Shown: positions 18,612 to 27,450 of the stretch, one piece after another
How positions within the stretch are numbered: position 1 is the stretch's first letter
How the letters are laid out: the number at the start of each line of letters is the position of its first letter
Assembly (NCBI RefSeq): GCF_000472965.1
Contig: NZ_AXAU01000004.1
Coordinates: 75,414-139,413 of the forward strand
Source of the DNA: Bradyrhizobium murdochi
Lineage (GTDB): Bacteria > Pseudomonadota > Alphaproteobacteria > Rhizobiales > Xanthobacteraceae
Direction of reading: 5' to 3'
Length of the DNA stretch: 64,000 nucleotides
Position numbers and translations under genes: made by a program
Notes under the pieces: generated by a model
Databases searched by the model: none
Told to the model about the DNA's origin: nothing
Seen by the model: only the letters and a program-made list of their open reading frames with translations

Positions 18612-19532
18612 ATGACCACCTCGTTCCCGGAAACGAAAACCGGCCTGCGCTTCGACACGGCCTGCTCACGGGGTTCTTTGGCCGCAATGGCCTGTCTGGC
18701 TGCGGTTCTTGCCGCCGGCCTGCCGGTTCGCGCCCAGGACAACCCCGTTCTCGCCAAGGTTAACGGTGCGGAGATCCGCCAGAGCGACGTCGCGCTCGCG
18801 GAAGAGGAACTCGGCCCCAGCCTCGCGCAAATGGACCCGGCGACCAAGAAGGACAACGTGCTGGCCTTCCTGATCGACCTCAAGATCGTGGCCAAAGCCG
18901 CCGAGGAAAAGAAGGTCGAGAATTCCGAAGACTTCAAGAAGCGCCTGGCGTTCACGCGCAGCCGCCTGCTGATGGACAGCCTGCTCGCCACCGAGGGCAA
19001 GGCGGCGACCACCGAAGATGCCATGAAGAAGGTCTATGAGGAGGCCGCCAAGCAGATCACCGGGGAAATGGAAGTCCACGCCCGGCACATTCTGGTCGAG
19101 ACCGAGGACGAGGCCAAGGCGATCGCGGAAGAGCTGAAGAAGGGCGGCGACTTCGCCGAACTGGCGAAGAAGAAGTCCAAGGACCCCGGCGCCTCCGATG
19201 GCGGCGATCTCGGCTTCTTTACCAAGGAACAGATGGTGCCGGAATTCTCCGCCGTCGCCTTCACGCTCGAACCCGGCAAGATCTCCGACCCCGTCAAGTC
19301 GCAATTCGGCTGGCACCTCATCAAGGTCGAGGAAAAGCGCGCCCGCAAGGCGCCCGAGTTCGAGCAGGTCAAGGCCCAGATCGAAACCTATGTGACGCGC
19401 AAGGCGCAGGCCGAATACGTCGCCAAGCTGCGCGAAGCCGCCAAGGTCGAGCGCATGGATAAGCCGGCCGAGGCCACCAAGCCGGATGCCGCAAAGCCCG
19501 GCGATTCCAAGATGGCGCCGACGAAGAAGTAA
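18612..19532 (+). CDS. Secreted parvulin-type peptidyl-prolyl cis-trans isomerase
   Basis: Periplasmic folding factor related to PrsA/SurA. 306 aa from the ATG at 18612; the in-frame start 39 codons earlier would put a basic stretch before the signal. A hydrophobic signal LAAMACLAAVLAAGLPVRAQ ends in an ARAQ-like cleavage site near residue 40. A helical N domain carries VLAKVNGAEIRQSDVAL, and the rotamase domain (about 155-250) has VHARHILVETEDEA, GGDFAELAKKKSKDPGA and GGDLGFFTKEQMVPEF. A Lys/Ala/Pro-rich tail ends the protein. It is placed next to secA, but divergently transcribed, so the link to export is only positional. Confidence 0.93.
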   Translation: MTTSFPETKTGLRFDTACSRGSLAAMACLAAVLAAGLPVRAQDNPVLAKVNGAEIRQSDVALAEEELGPSLAQMDPATKKDNVLAFLIDLKIVAKAAEEKKVENSEDFKKRLAFTRSRLLMDSLLATEGKAATTEDAMKKVYEEAAKQITGEMEVHARHILVETEDEAKAIAEELKKGGDFAELAKKKSKDPGASDGGDLGFFTKEQMVPEFSAVAFTLEPGKISDPVKSQFGWHLIKVEEKRARKAPEFEQVKAQIETYVTRKAQAEYVAKLREAAKVERMDKPAEATKPDAAKPGDSKMAPTKK

Positions 19533-19581
19533 AAAAAATCGCTGTCACTTCTTCGAGACCGATAGTATCTACCATCGTCAT

Positions 19582-19603
19582 GGCCGGGCCGAAGCGCCCG
19601 GCC
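19582..19603. terminator. GC hairpin between the parvulin gene and argJ
   Basis: GGCCGGGC and GCCCGGCC form an 8-bp stem with a 6-base loop, 50 bases after the parvulin stop. Its CGTCATGGCCGGGC start matches the element at 41632-41720, so it may be a shorter copy of that repeat. Terminator function is inferred. Confidence 0.5.
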
Positions 19604-19694
19604 GTTCCATGTCTGGGGACCTGTTATAGGCCTCGAAGACGTGAATGCCGGAGCAGGTCCGGCTACGCTTGATCTGGTCGAAGAAGGTGCTCGC

Positions 19695-20936
19695 ATGTCC
19701 ACTTCAGTTTCCCCCCTCGCCCCGACCGACGTGCCCGATATGCCGACTGTTGCGGGAGTGAAGCTCGCCACCGCCGCCGCCGGCATCCGCTACAAGGGGC
19801 GCACTGACGTGCTGCTCGCCGTCATGGACAAAGGCACTACGGTTGCCGGCGTGTTCACCAAATCGAAATGCCCGTCCGCGCCGGTGGAATGGTGCCGCGC
19901 CAAGCTCGGCCGCGGGCAAGCCCGTGCGCTGGTGGTCAATTCCGGCAACGCGAACGCGTTCACCGGCAAGACCGGTAAGCAGTCGACGGCGCTGACCGCG
20001 CAAACCGCGGCGAAGGCGGTCGGCTGCGCGACTTCCGATGTGTTCCTCGCCTCCACCGGCGTGATCGGCGAGCCGCTCGACGCCACCAAGTTCGACGGCG
20101 TGCTGGCGACGCTGGCGGATGCCGCCACGCCCGACCACTGGATCGACGCGGCGAAGGCCATCATGACAACCGATACCTTTCCGAAGGTCGCAACCGCCAC
20201 GGTGAAGCTCGGCAAGGCCAAGGTCACGATCAACGGCATGGCCAAGGGCGCCGGCATGATCGCACCCGATATGGCGACCATGCTGTCTTTCGTGTTTACC
20301 GATGCGCCGCTGTCGTCCGCCGTGCTGCAGTCACTGCTCAAGAGCGGCGTCGAGGACACTTTCAACGCCATCACCATCGACAGCGACACCTCGACCTCGG
20401 ATACGCTGCTGGCGTTCGCTACCGGCGTGGCCGCCGACGATGGCGCGCCCAAGATCAGCCGCGCCAGCGATGCGCGCCTGAAGGCGTTTGCCAAGGCCTT
20501 CCAGGGTGTGCTGGCCGACCTTGCCGAGCAGGTGGCCCGCGACGGTGAAGGCGCGCGCAAGCTGGTCGAGGTTATCGTCGAAGGCGCGACCACCAAGAAC
20601 TCCGCGCGCAAGATCGCCATGTCAATCGCGAATTCGCCGCTGGTGAAGACGGCGATCGCCGGCGAGGATGCCAATTGGGGCCGCGTGGTGATGGCGGTCG
20701 GCAAGGCCGGCGAGCCCGCCAACCGCGACAAGCTTTCGATCTCGTTCAACGGCATTCGCGTCGCCAAGAGCGGCGCACGCGATCCGTCCTACAACGAGGC
20801 GGAGGTTTCCGAGGTGATGAAGAACCCGAAGATCCAGATCAAGGTTGCGCTTGGCCTCGGCAAGGGCCGCGACCGTGTGCTGACCTGCGACCTCACCAAG
20901 GAGTACGTCGCGATCAACGGCGATTATCGTTCATGA
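19695..20936 (+). CDS. argJ: Bifunctional glutamate N-acetyltransferase / ornithine acetyltransferase
   Basis: Recycles acetyl groups in arginine synthesis, moving acetyl from N-acetylornithine to glutamate. 413 aa from the ATG at 19695 ([17 protein letters not shown]); an ATG 18 codons upstream adds no conserved sequence. The self-cleavage motif [13 protein letters not shown] places the bond between Ala194 and the nucleophile Thr195, giving alpha and beta chains. Also present are [20 protein letters not shown] and the C-terminal GANAEDANWGR-like [17 protein letters not shown]. MutT follows 15 bases downstream on the same strand. Whether the enzyme also uses acetyl-CoA cannot be told from sequence. 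Confidence 0.97.
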   Translation: MSTSVSPLAPTDVPDMPTVAGVKLATAAAGIRYKGRTDVLLAVMDKGTTVAGVFTKSKCPSAPVEWCRAKLGRGQARALVVNSGNANAFTGKTGKQSTALTAQTAAKAVGCATSDVFLASTGVIGEPLDATKFDGVLATLADAATPDHWIDAAKAIMTTDTFPKVATATVKLGKAKVTINGMAKGAGMIAPDMATMLSFVFTDAPLSSAVLQSLLKSGVEDTFNAITIDSDTSTSDTLLAFATGVAADDGAPKISRASDARLKAFAKAFQGVLADLAEQVARDGEGARKLVEVIVEGATTKNSARKIAMSIANSPLVKTAIAGEDANWGRVVMAVGKAGEPANRDKLSISFNGIRVAKSGARDPSYNEAEVSEVMKNPKIQIKVALGLGKGRDRVLTCDLTKEYVAINGDYRS

Positions 20937-20951
20937 GCGAGACAGCGGCGC

Positions 20952-21362
20952 ATGGCTGATATCAAGCTCACTCTCGTGGTCGCCTGCGCCCTCGTCGATA
21001 CCGACAAGCGCGTGCTGATCACGCAGCGCCCGGAAGGAAAGCCGCTCGCAGGCTTGTGGGAGTTTCCCGGCGGCAAGGTCGAGCCCGGCGAACGGCCGGA
21101 GCAGACCCTGATCCGCGAACTGCATGAGGAGATCGGGATCGACGTCAGCGAGCCATGTCTGGCGCCGCTGACGTTCGCGAGCCACGCCTATGAAAGCTTT
21201 CATCTGCTGATGCCGCTCTACATCTGCCGCCGCTGGGAAGGCATGGTGATGGCGCGCGAAGGCCAGCAACTGGCTTGGGTCCGCGCCAACAAGCTGCGCG
21301 ATTACCCGATGCCGCCCGCAGACATTCCGCTGATCCCGCATCTGATCGATTTGTTGATGTAA
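20952..21362 (+). CDS. mutT: NUDIX hydrolase MutT (8-oxo-dGTP diphosphatase)
   Basis: Cleans oxidised guanine nucleotides from the pool, preventing A:T to C:G transversions. 136 aa, normal MutT length. The Nudix box GKVEPGE, RPEQTLI, RELHEEIGI spans residues 41-63 and fits GX5EX7REUXEEXGU exactly. The flanking VLITQRPEGKPLAGLWEFPG is typical of true MutT. The start ATG at 20952 lies 15 bases after argJ, so co-transcription is likely; this argJ-mutT pairing is common in rhizobia in my recollection. Confidence 0.93.
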   Translation: MADIKLTLVVACALVDTDKRVLITQRPEGKPLAGLWEFPGGKVEPGERPEQTLIRELHEEIGIDVSEPCLAPLTFASHAYESFHLLMPLYICRRWEGMVMAREGQQLAWVRANKLRDYPMPPADIPLIPHLIDLLM

Positions 21363-21572
21363 GCGTCTGCGTACTCGGCCGTCATGCCCGGACTTGGGCA
21401 TCTATCAACTTCAAAGAATCTTCCAGCGCAGCGCCTCTGCGGCGGCACGCAGAGCCCAGACACAAAATCGCGAAAACAACCCCATGCAAAGTAGAGTGGG
21501 GCCGGCTCGCAGCACCCGTGCGGCTTGCGTCCGGGGCACGAGAAGAGAAATGGTCCGTCGTCACGGCCCAAA

Positions 21573-21760
21573 CTAGGGTGTGGACTCATAACGCGCAGCA
21601 AACCACAGCCGAATGGATGCAAGCTGGACGAAGGCAAGGTAATTGGCGGCGAGCTTGTCGTGGCGTGTCACGACCCGATGACATCGCTTGGTCCGATCGA
21701 AGAACCGTTCGACTCTGTTAGGAGCGCGGTAGAGATAAGGGGCTGAAGCAGATTGCCCAC
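21573..21760 (-). pseudogene. 3' remnant of an IS5-family transposase
   Basis: The minus strand reads, in one open frame, LYRAPNRVERFF, DRTKRCHRVVTRHDKLAANY and LAFVQLASIRLWFA, ending at a TAG at 21573-21575. This is the well-known C-terminus of IS5-group DDE transposases (consensus RVATRYDKLAANYLAFVQLA as I recall). Only about 55 codons remain; upstream the homology fades near 21760 and no start, DDE residues or second terminal repeat can be seen. A dead fragment. Confidence 0.75.
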
Positions 21761-21846
21761 GCGGCTTGTTGGGCAGGCATCGCTATGGCAACCCATTCAC
21801 ACTCGGCGAGTTCATAGCCCATGATCAGAGCCCCCCATTTCGGAGT

Positions 21847-21985
21847 TTAGATCACAGGCGTCCGGCCAAACGCAACGCGCCTGGTCCTGACTCGGATTCG
21901 GCGCTTTCGGGGTAAAGCCGACATCGACTGGTCCACACGCGCCGGCGAATCTGTCGAAAATGACCCACAAGAGACATGAGCCCGG
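21847..21985 (-). repeat. Degraded copy of a dispersed rhizobial repeat (MSALPPKADI type)
   Basis: The minus strand carries SCGSFSTDSPARVDQ and MSALPRKRR. This resembles the translated MSALPPKADI segment found in many short, probably spurious, predicted proteins of Bradyrhizobiaceae, a sign of a dispersed DNA repeat rather than a gene. The reading is broken relative to that pattern. Together with the transposase remnant at 21573 it fills the 657-base gene-free stretch 21363-22019; nothing else convincing is there apart from a CGTCATGCCCGG fragment near 21382. Confidence 0.4.
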
Positions 21986-22019
21986 CTCGAAATCCCGGAA
22001 TGCCAGATATCGATCAGGA

Positions 22020-22523
22020 CTACGCCGGCGTAGAGCCGGGGAAGCGTGGCAACCAGCGCGACACGTTGGCGCAATAGGTGTCGTATTCCGTTCCAAATGT
22101 CTCACGCAGCGTTGGCTCCTCATAGGCCAGAACGAACATGTGGAAGCCGATCCACAGCAGCGCGCCGTAGACCAGAAGCCCTGCGTTTCCAAGGAGCAGT
22201 CCCTGGCCAAGGACAATCGCCACCAGGGCAAGGTAGATCGGATTGCGGACATAACGATTGGGGCCGGCGATCACCAAATGTTGCGGTGGTGCGACCGGCG
22301 CCGGCGTGCCGACGCCCTGCAGCGCAAATCGTATGAAGGTTTCGACCAGCACCGGAATGCCGAGCAGGATCAGAACCACGCCGAACCATCGGACAGGCTG
22401 GAGATCGAAGAACGGCGCTTGCTGACGCCATTGTGAAATCCCCCACGGCACGACACCCGCGAGTGTCGTGGGGGCAATCAGAAAAAAGACCGCTGACCCA
22501 AGAGCTGCCGAGCCTCTGGTCAT
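22020..22523 (-). CDS. Isoprenylcysteine carboxyl methyltransferase-like membrane protein
   Basis: 167 aa with four to five membrane helices and the ICMT/PEMT hallmark VIAGPNRYVRNPIYLALVAI near residues 80-100, then a C-terminal YEEPTLRETFGTEYDTYCANV that binds S-adenosylmethionine in the family. Bacterial relatives methylate unknown, often lipid, substrates; no prenylated protein is known here. ATG at 22523 with GGAG upstream. The next gene on the same strand, the cupin, begins 62 bases before it and may be in the same transcript. Confidence 0.85.
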   Translation of the reverse strand: MTRGSAALGSAVFFLIAPTTLAGVVPWGISQWRQQAPFFDLQPVRWFGVVLILLGIPVLVETFIRFALQGVGTPAPVAPPQHLVIAGPNRYVRNPIYLALVAIVLGQGLLLGNAGLLVYGALLWIGFHMFVLAYEEPTLRETFGTEYDTYCANVSRWLPRFPGSTPA

Positions 22524-22585
22524 GATGTTGCTCCGGCCTCACAAATCCCGGCGTGTACCCGCGATCGCGAGGTATACGCGCTGCC

Positions 22586-23011
22586 CTACTGGGTCGGTTG
22601 CGCGGGCTGCACCAACGGCTTGCCTTTCTCGACCACGAAAACCGCCATCACCTTGACGGGGCTGCTTCCGGCCGCGCCTTCATTGTGAACGGCACTATGA
22701 GGCAACTGGAAAGCCTCCCCGACCTTGTAGATTCGCTCCGCCTCACCATCGACGAGATACCAGAACTCGCCCTCCGCCACGTAGGCCATCACGAGGCCGG
22801 GGTGCGAATGACGCCCCGTCTTGAAGCCGCCGGCCAGCTCGGTAATGCCGAACACGACCTCATAATTGGATCCCGGTACATCGACCTTGCCCAGCGGCGT
22901 GCGTTTGACCGGAGAAGGCTGAACCGGGGAAGGCTGTGGCTGCTGGGCGTTGCCAGGTGCACCGAGCAGAAGCGCTGTAACCAAACCGAGGAGCAAGGAC
23001 TGTCTGAACAT
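22586..23011 (-). CDS. Secreted small cupin protein
   Basis: 141 aa with signal peptide MFRQSLLLGLVTALLLGAPG and probable cleavage before QQPQPSP. The cupin barrel has GRHSHPGLVMAYVAEGEFWYL with the metal-ligand His residues, then GEAFQLPHSAVHNEG, ending in a second His. GGAGG lies just ahead of the ATG. It is divergent from a GntR regulator across an AT-rich region with two palindromes, so that regulator probably controls it. Periplasmic; ligand or reaction unknown. Confidence 0.8.
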   Translation of the reverse strand: MFRQSLLLGLVTALLLGAPGNAQQPQPSPVQPSPVKRTPLGKVDVPGSNYEVVFGITELAGGFKTGRHSHPGLVMAYVAEGEFWYLVDGEAERIYKVGEAFQLPHSAVHNEGAAGSSPVKVMAVFVVEKGKPLVQPAQPTQ

Positions 23012-23053
23012 GGGCCCTCCGTGCGATGGCTATCAAGCCGGACCAGCCTAGCC

Positions 23054-23086
23054 CCAATATTGGATACAATCAAGCATGATTTGTAT
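23054..23086. promoter_or_regulatory. Operator-like palindromes between the cupin and GntR genes
   Basis: The perfect palindrome CCAATATTGG (23054-23063) is followed at once by ATACAA-N11-TTGTAT (23064-23086). Both lie in the divergent promoter region of the cupin gene and the GntR regulator. GntR/FadR-type proteins bind such short inverted repeats. Binding is inferred. Confidence 0.5.
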
Positions 23087-23127
23087 TAAATACGCGGCTG
23101 CTTGAATACCGCCGAATTCGGCCGATA

Positions 23128-23865
23128 ATGCCCGTCATTGCACACGGAGCGATGGTCGTGGCCAGAACAGCGGACAAGCTCGTCGGCAGCCTTGCCGAGC
23201 GCATTTCGGAAAAGATTTTCGCCGGCGAGTATCCGCCAGGAAGCCCGCTGCGTCAGGAAGCCCTTGCGGAGGAGTTTGCGGTGAGCCGCACGCCCATCCG
23301 CGAAGCCTTGCGGCAACTCGAGGCCAAGGGCGTGATCGAGCACCGGCCCAACCAGGGGGCGATCGTGCGCGCGCACGACGCCCGCGACATACGGGACGCC
23401 TATCAGGTGCGGGCCGAACTCGAAGGGCTAGCGATATCGCTCGCGGCGGAGTGGATCACTGACGAGCAGATCGCGCGCATGCGCGGCGCCCAGAAGAAAT
23501 TCTCGGTTGTCGTGGACAAGCTGATCGCGGCTCGCCGGTCGAACCCCAAAACGCGTCTCAAGGACGTCCCCAGCTGGGTCGAATCGAACGACGATTTCCA
23601 CAACGTGGTCATCGAGGCCAGCGGAAACCAGCGGCTGAAGCAGATGATCCGTGACCTGCATCAAGGCTTCACGCGAAACCTCATGCTTTCGGCCCTGACC
23701 ATGGATGGACGGCGCATGCGCGAGAACGTTGCACAGCACGAGGCCATCCTTGCCGCGATTGCCCGGCATGATCCGGTGGAAGCACGCAAGGCTATGACGC
23801 ATCACATCCTGCGTTCCGGGGAATTGCTGGTGTGGTGGTTGGAACGTGAAGGTGGTTTGCGCTGA
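23128..23865 (+). CDS. GntR-family regulator (FCD/FadR-type)
   Basis: 245 aa if read from the ATG at 23128; an ATG at 23152 (MVVARTADKLVGSL) is equally likely. The winged-helix domain has GEYPPGSPLRQEALAEEFAV and SRTPIREALRQLEAKGVIE, the GntR hallmark. The C-terminal alpha-helical FCD domain has RAELEGLAISLAAEWI, a DDFHNVVIEASGNQRLKQM metal-site segment and ENVAQHEAILAAIARHD. Such regulators sense carboxylic acids and usually repress neighbouring catabolic genes. The neighbours are the divergent cupin gene and, after 136 bases, the convergent methyltransferase; which is its target cannot be told. Confidence 0.88.
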   Translation: MPVIAHGAMVVARTADKLVGSLAERISEKIFAGEYPPGSPLRQEALAEEFAVSRTPIREALRQLEAKGVIEHRPNQGAIVRAHDARDIRDAYQVRAELEGLAISLAAEWITDEQIARMRGAQKKFSVVVDKLIAARRSNPKTRLKDVPSWVESNDDFHNVVIEASGNQRLKQMIRDLHQGFTRNLMLSALTMDGRRMRENVAQHEAILAAIARHDPVEARKAMTHHILRSGELLVWWLEREGGLR

Positions 23866-24001
23866 CGTTTCCGCTCCTGGCCCTTCGCGACATATTGCGC
23901 CGCGCGAGCCTGGTCGCAAACTGGGCAAAGCGGACACAGCCTTCGTCGCGTGACGCCGACGGGTTGGGTACACGGCCTAATCTCATCCCGCTTTAAGTTG
24001 T

Positions 24002-24847
24002 CTATTTGGGAGTAGTTTTCTTCACCGCCGCCTCCAGGCTTGCCTTCGCCGATCCCGGCCGCAGCGGCTTCTGCTGGCTCTCATGCGGCGCCCAGCCGGA
24101 AAGCCAGACAATATCGAAGGTCGCGCGGATACGGCCGTCCGCATCCGCAAAACGTTCGCCGTAGATCTGCGCCATCCGCAGCATGGTGGCGCGCCGGGTC
24201 GGCGTCCGTCGCCGTTCGATCAAAAAATTGGTCGCGCCCATCCGCCTGAGATCGGCCATCAGCGCGAACGCGCTATCATAGCGCACCACGACGCGGTCGA
24301 CGTCGGTGACCGGCAGCGCGAGCCCTGCGCGCTGCAGCAGGCTGCCGATATCCCGCAAATCAGCAAACGGCGCGACGCGCGGCGATACCCCGCCCTCGCA
24401 TTCGGCTTCCGCCGCGGCAAAGCTCTGCCGGAGTTCGGTCAACGTATCGCCCCCGATCATCGCCGCCAGCAACAGCCCATCCGGCTTCAACGCGCGGCGG
24501 ATCTGCGCCAGCACGCCGGGCAGATCGTTGACGAATTGAAACGCCAGAGCGGAAACGGCGAGATCGAGGGATTGCGGCGGCAAGCGCAGGGTTTCTGATT
24601 GATCGACATCGATGCGGGTGATGGATGAAAAGCGATCGGCCAGTGGCTTTCGCAGGAGTTCGCCGGGCGTCCAGATGTCGGCCGCATCGGCAAAACTTCG
24701 CGTCACGGCCTGCAGCCGCTCTTCGAAATCTTCCCTGATACGATCGAGCAGGAATGTTGCCGGCCCGCCGCGCCGCGCGCGGTCTAGCCGCGCGCGCAGG
24801 AGCGCACGGTCGAACAGGATGGGCGCGCTGGCCGGGTTCGAAGCCAT
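24002..24847 (-). CDS. SAM-dependent methyltransferase, NDUFAF5/BioC-like
   Basis: 281 aa from ATG at 24847 (MASNPASAPILFDRALLRARLDR). The N-terminal block FDRALLRARLDRARRG and FLLDRIREDFEERLQAV is the hallmark of the alphaproteobacterial relatives of NDUFAF5, the mitochondrial complex I assembly hydroxylase. The methyltransferase fold follows: LDLAVSALAFQFVNDLPGVL and RRALKPDGLLLAAMIGGDTL. The glycine-rich SAM loop is reduced, as in that family. The longer upstream frame overlaps comF and is not supported. Role by homology only: modification or assembly of respiratory complex I, or a biotin-related step. Confidence 0.78.
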   Translation of the reverse strand: MASNPASAPILFDRALLRARLDRARRGGPATFLLDRIREDFEERLQAVTRSFADAADIWTPGELLRKPLADRFSSITRIDVDQSETLRLPPQSLDLAVSALAFQFVNDLPGVLAQIRRALKPDGLLLAAMIGGDTLTELRQSFAAAEAECEGGVSPRVAPFADLRDIGSLLQRAGLALPVTDVDRVVVRYDSAFALMADLRRMGATNFLIERRRTPTRRATMLRMAQIYGERFADADGRIRATFDIVWLSGWAPHESQQKPLRPGSAKASLEAAVKKTTPK

Positions 24848-24924
24848 GCCGGTTGGTACGCTGGCTGCCTCTCTCTGGCAATGCGGTGCTTGAGCCACGC
24901 ACGGCACGGCGCTAGCCTCACGCC

Positions 24925-25734
24925 ATGGACGCCGAGGCATCACCACCACGCTCCATCTCCAGCCAGCTTCGCGGCGCGTTGAGCGCCTGCCGCGACGCAT
25001 TCGCGCATCTGCCGCGGCTCGCGCTCGACATCGCACTGCCGACGCAGTGCGTTTCCTGCCGCGAGCCGGTCGATGGCGAGGGCGTTTGCGCGGCATGCTG
25101 GGCGAAACTGTCGTTCATCGCACCGCCGTTCTGTCCGCGGCTCGGCATCCCCTTCGTTTATGATCCCGGCTCCGAATTGCTGTCGATGGAGGCGATCGCC
25201 AATCCGCCGGCCTACCAGCGCGCCCGCGCCGCCGTGCGCTATGACGACGTCGCGCGAACCCTGGTTCATTCGCTGAAGTACCAGGATCGCACCGATCTGG
25301 CGCCCGCGATGGGCCGCTGGATGGCCCGTGCGGGCAAGGAATTGCTTGATGAAGCCGACGTGCTGGTGCCAGTTCCCCTGCACTGGCGACGCGGCTGGAG
25401 CCGCCGCTACAACCAGTCCGGCGCGCTGGCGCGGGTGATTTCGCGCCAAACCGGCGTCAAACTGGCCTCTGAGGCGCTTCGCCGCATTCGCGCGACTGAG
25501 CAGCAGATCGGGCTGTCCCGACCACAGCGCGCCAGCAATGTGCAGGGCGCCTTCAAGGTCGCCGCCGACCGCGTCGCCGACATCCAGGGCCGCCGCGTCA
25601 TCCTGACCGACGACGTGCTGACGTCAGGCGCCACGACCGACGCTTGCGCCCGGGCGCTGCTGCGCGCCAAGGCCGCGCAGGTCGACGTGCTGGTATTCGC
25701 GCGGGTTGTGGACAGCCACCGGGCTCCCATATAA
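24925..25734 (+). CDS. comF: ComF family phosphoribosyltransferase-like protein
   Basis: 269 aa. An N-terminal zinc-ribbon half carries CVSCREPVDGEGVCAACW, then a phosphoribosyltransferase domain with VLVPVPLHWRRGWSRRYNQSGALA and the PRPP loop VILTDDVLTSGATT near 225-238. ComF proteins are needed for DNA uptake in naturally competent bacteria; the role in rhizobia is unknown and may involve DNA metabolism. First gene of a four-gene string, with grxC 42 bases on; the methyltransferase is divergent and 78 bases away. Confidence 0.92.
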   Translation: MDAEASPPRSISSQLRGALSACRDAFAHLPRLALDIALPTQCVSCREPVDGEGVCAACWAKLSFIAPPFCPRLGIPFVYDPGSELLSMEAIANPPAYQRARAAVRYDDVARTLVHSLKYQDRTDLAPAMGRWMARAGKELLDEADVLVPVPLHWRRGWSRRYNQSGALARVISRQTGVKLASEALRRIRATEQQIGLSRPQRASNVQGAFKVAADRVADIQGRRVILTDDVLTSGATTDACARALLRAKAAQVDVLVFARVVDSHRAPI

Positions 25735-25776
25735 TTCAAAGACTTGCCAAAAAAGACTTGCCAATCAGAGCGCGAC

Positions 25777-26049
25777 ATGACCGCCATTGAAATCTATACC
25801 CGCCCGGGCTGCGGCTACTGCACCGCCGCCAAATCGCTGCTGACGCGCAAGAACGCCGCGTTCACGGAACTGAACGTGGCCACCGACCCCGCCTATCGTG
25901 AGCAGATGTACGACCGCGCAGGCGGCGGCTCGACCTTCCCTCAGATCTTCATCGGCACAACACATGTCGGCGGCTGTGACGAGCTTTATGCACTGGACCG
26001 CGCGGGCAGGCTCGACGCTTTGCTGGCGGGAGAAAAGGCCCCCTCATGA
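25777..26049 (+). CDS. grxC: Glutaredoxin 3
   Basis: Reduces disulfides and mixed disulfides at the expense of glutathione. 90 aa from the ATG at 25777. The dithiol active site is CGYC in IYTRPGCGYCTAAKSLL, and the glutathione-binding GGSTFPQIFIGTTHVGGCDELY includes the cis-Pro. It overlaps the next gene by an ATGA junction (26046-26049), so the two are translationally coupled. The in-frame start at 25744 is not needed. Confidence 0.93.
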   Translation: MTAIEIYTRPGCGYCTAAKSLLTRKNAAFTELNVATDPAYREQMYDRAGGGSTFPQIFIGTTHVGGCDELYALDRAGRLDALLAGEKAPS

Positions 26050-26924
26050 GCGCTGGTTCCACCTTCACCGCTGCCATGGTGCAGATGCGCACCGGGCTGC
26101 TGCCCGAACCGAGCCTCGAACAGGGCATCAAGCTGATCCGCGAGGCCGCAGCGCAAGGCGCCGACTATGTGCTCACGCCCGAGGTGAGCAACATGATGCA
26201 ATTGAACCGCAAGGCGCTGTTCGAGCATCTTGCATCGGAAGCAGACGACCTCTCGCTGAAGGCCTATCGCGCGCTGGCCGCGGAGCTGAAGATTCATCTT
26301 CATATCGGCTCGCTGGCGCTGCGCTTCTCGCCCGAGCGCGCCGTCAACCGCTCGTTCCTGATCGGGCCCGACGGCAATTTGCTCGCCAGCTACGACAAGA
26401 TCCATATGTTCGATATCGACCTGCCCGGCGGCGAGAGCTATCGCGAATCGGCCAACTACCAGCCGGGCGAGACGGCCGTCATCTCGGACCTGCCGTGGGG
26501 GCGGATCGGGCTGACGATCTGCTACGACGTGCGGTTTCCGGCGCTCTATCGCGCGCTGGCCGAGGCCGGCGCGTCGTTCCTCACCGTACCCTCGGCCTTC
26601 ACCAGGAAAACCGGCGAGGCACATTGGCACGCGCTATTGCGCGCCCGCGCGATCGAGACCGGCTGCTTCGTGTTCGCCGCGGCGCAATGCGGCATGCATG
26701 AGAACAAGCGCGAGACCTACGGGCATTCACTGATCATCGGCCCCTGGGGCGAAATCCTCGCGGAGGGCGGCGTCGAGCCCGGCGTATTCCTCGCCAACAT
26801 CGACACATCCAGGGTCGAGACGGCTCGGAGAGCCGTGCCGTCGCTACAACATGGCAGACGCTTCGGCATTGCCGATCCCAAGGCCGGCCCCGAGCATCTG
26901 CACCTCGTCCGAGGCTCGGCATGA
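26046..26924 (+). CDS. Nit-type carbon-nitrogen hydrolase
   Basis: 292 aa, nitrilase superfamily, closest in pattern to the Nit1/Nit2 omega-amidase and deaminated-glutathione amidase branch. The catalytic triad is visible: Glu in LTPEVSNMMQ, Lys in SYDKIHMFDIDLPGG and Cys in LTICYDVRFPALYRAL. DKIHMFDIDLPGGESYRES is diagnostic of the Nit1/Nit2 group. Its overlap with grxC suits a role in clearing deaminated glutathione, but that is inference from families and order. A 4-base ATGA overlap joins it to the DUF1178 gene. Confidence 0.9.
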   Translation: MSAGSTFTAAMVQMRTGLLPEPSLEQGIKLIREAAAQGADYVLTPEVSNMMQLNRKALFEHLASEADDLSLKAYRALAAELKIHLHIGSLALRFSPERAVNRSFLIGPDGNLLASYDKIHMFDIDLPGGESYRESANYQPGETAVISDLPWGRIGLTICYDVRFPALYRALAEAGASFLTVPSAFTRKTGEAHWHALLRARAIETGCFVFAAAQCGMHENKRETYGHSLIIGPWGEILAEGGVEPGVFLANIDTSRVETARRAVPSLQHGRRFGIADPKAGPEHLHLVRGSA

Positions 26925-27391
26925 TCCGCTACAACCTTCGCTGCGAGAAGGGCCATGCTTTCGAAAGCTGGTTTCAAAGCTCCGCGGCTTACGAGACCCA
27001 GGAAAAACGCAGGCTGGTGAGCTGCCCGAATTGCGGCTCGGTCAAAGTCGAGCGCGCCATCATGGCTCCGCAGATCGTCAGCAAGAAGGGCCGCGAGCAA
27101 GCCGCGCCCGCGCCGGCCGCGCCTGCGGAAACGACCGGATCGGAATCGACGCCGCTGTTGATGGCGCAGGAGCGCGAGCTACGCGCCAAGCTGAAGGAAT
27201 TGCGCGATCACATCGTCAAGAATGCCGACAATGTCGGCGAGCGCTTCCCCAACGAAGCGCGCAAGATGCATTACGGCGATATCGAGCACCGCCCGATCTA
27301 CGGCGAAGCCACCCCGGATGAGGCGCGCGCGCTGATCGACGAAGGCGTCGAGGTCTCCCCGCTGCCGGTACTGCCGGAAGATAGGAATTGA
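26921..27391 (+). CDS. DUF1178 family protein
   Basis: 156 aa with an N-terminal zinc-ribbon like start MIRYNLRCEKGHAFESWF, then VSCPNCGSVKVERAIMAP, and an Ala/Pro linker at residues 63-72. The C-terminal half RHAD-like block reads LRDHIVKNADNVGERFPNEA and GEATPDEARALIDEGVEV. Conserved in alphaproteobacteria and almost always next to a Nit-type amidase in my recollection; no known activity. Last gene of the comF-grxC-nit string. Confidence 0.85.
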   Translation: MIRYNLRCEKGHAFESWFQSSAAYETQEKRRLVSCPNCGSVKVERAIMAPQIVSKKGREQAAPAPAAPAETTGSESTPLLMAQERELRAKLKELRDHIVKNADNVGERFPNEARKMHYGDIEHRPIYGEATPDEARALIDEGVEVSPLPVLPEDRN

Positions 27392-27450
27392 CGCGGAGCG
27401 TCATTCCGGGGCACGCGAAGCGTGAACCCAGAATCTCGAGATTCTCAGTT

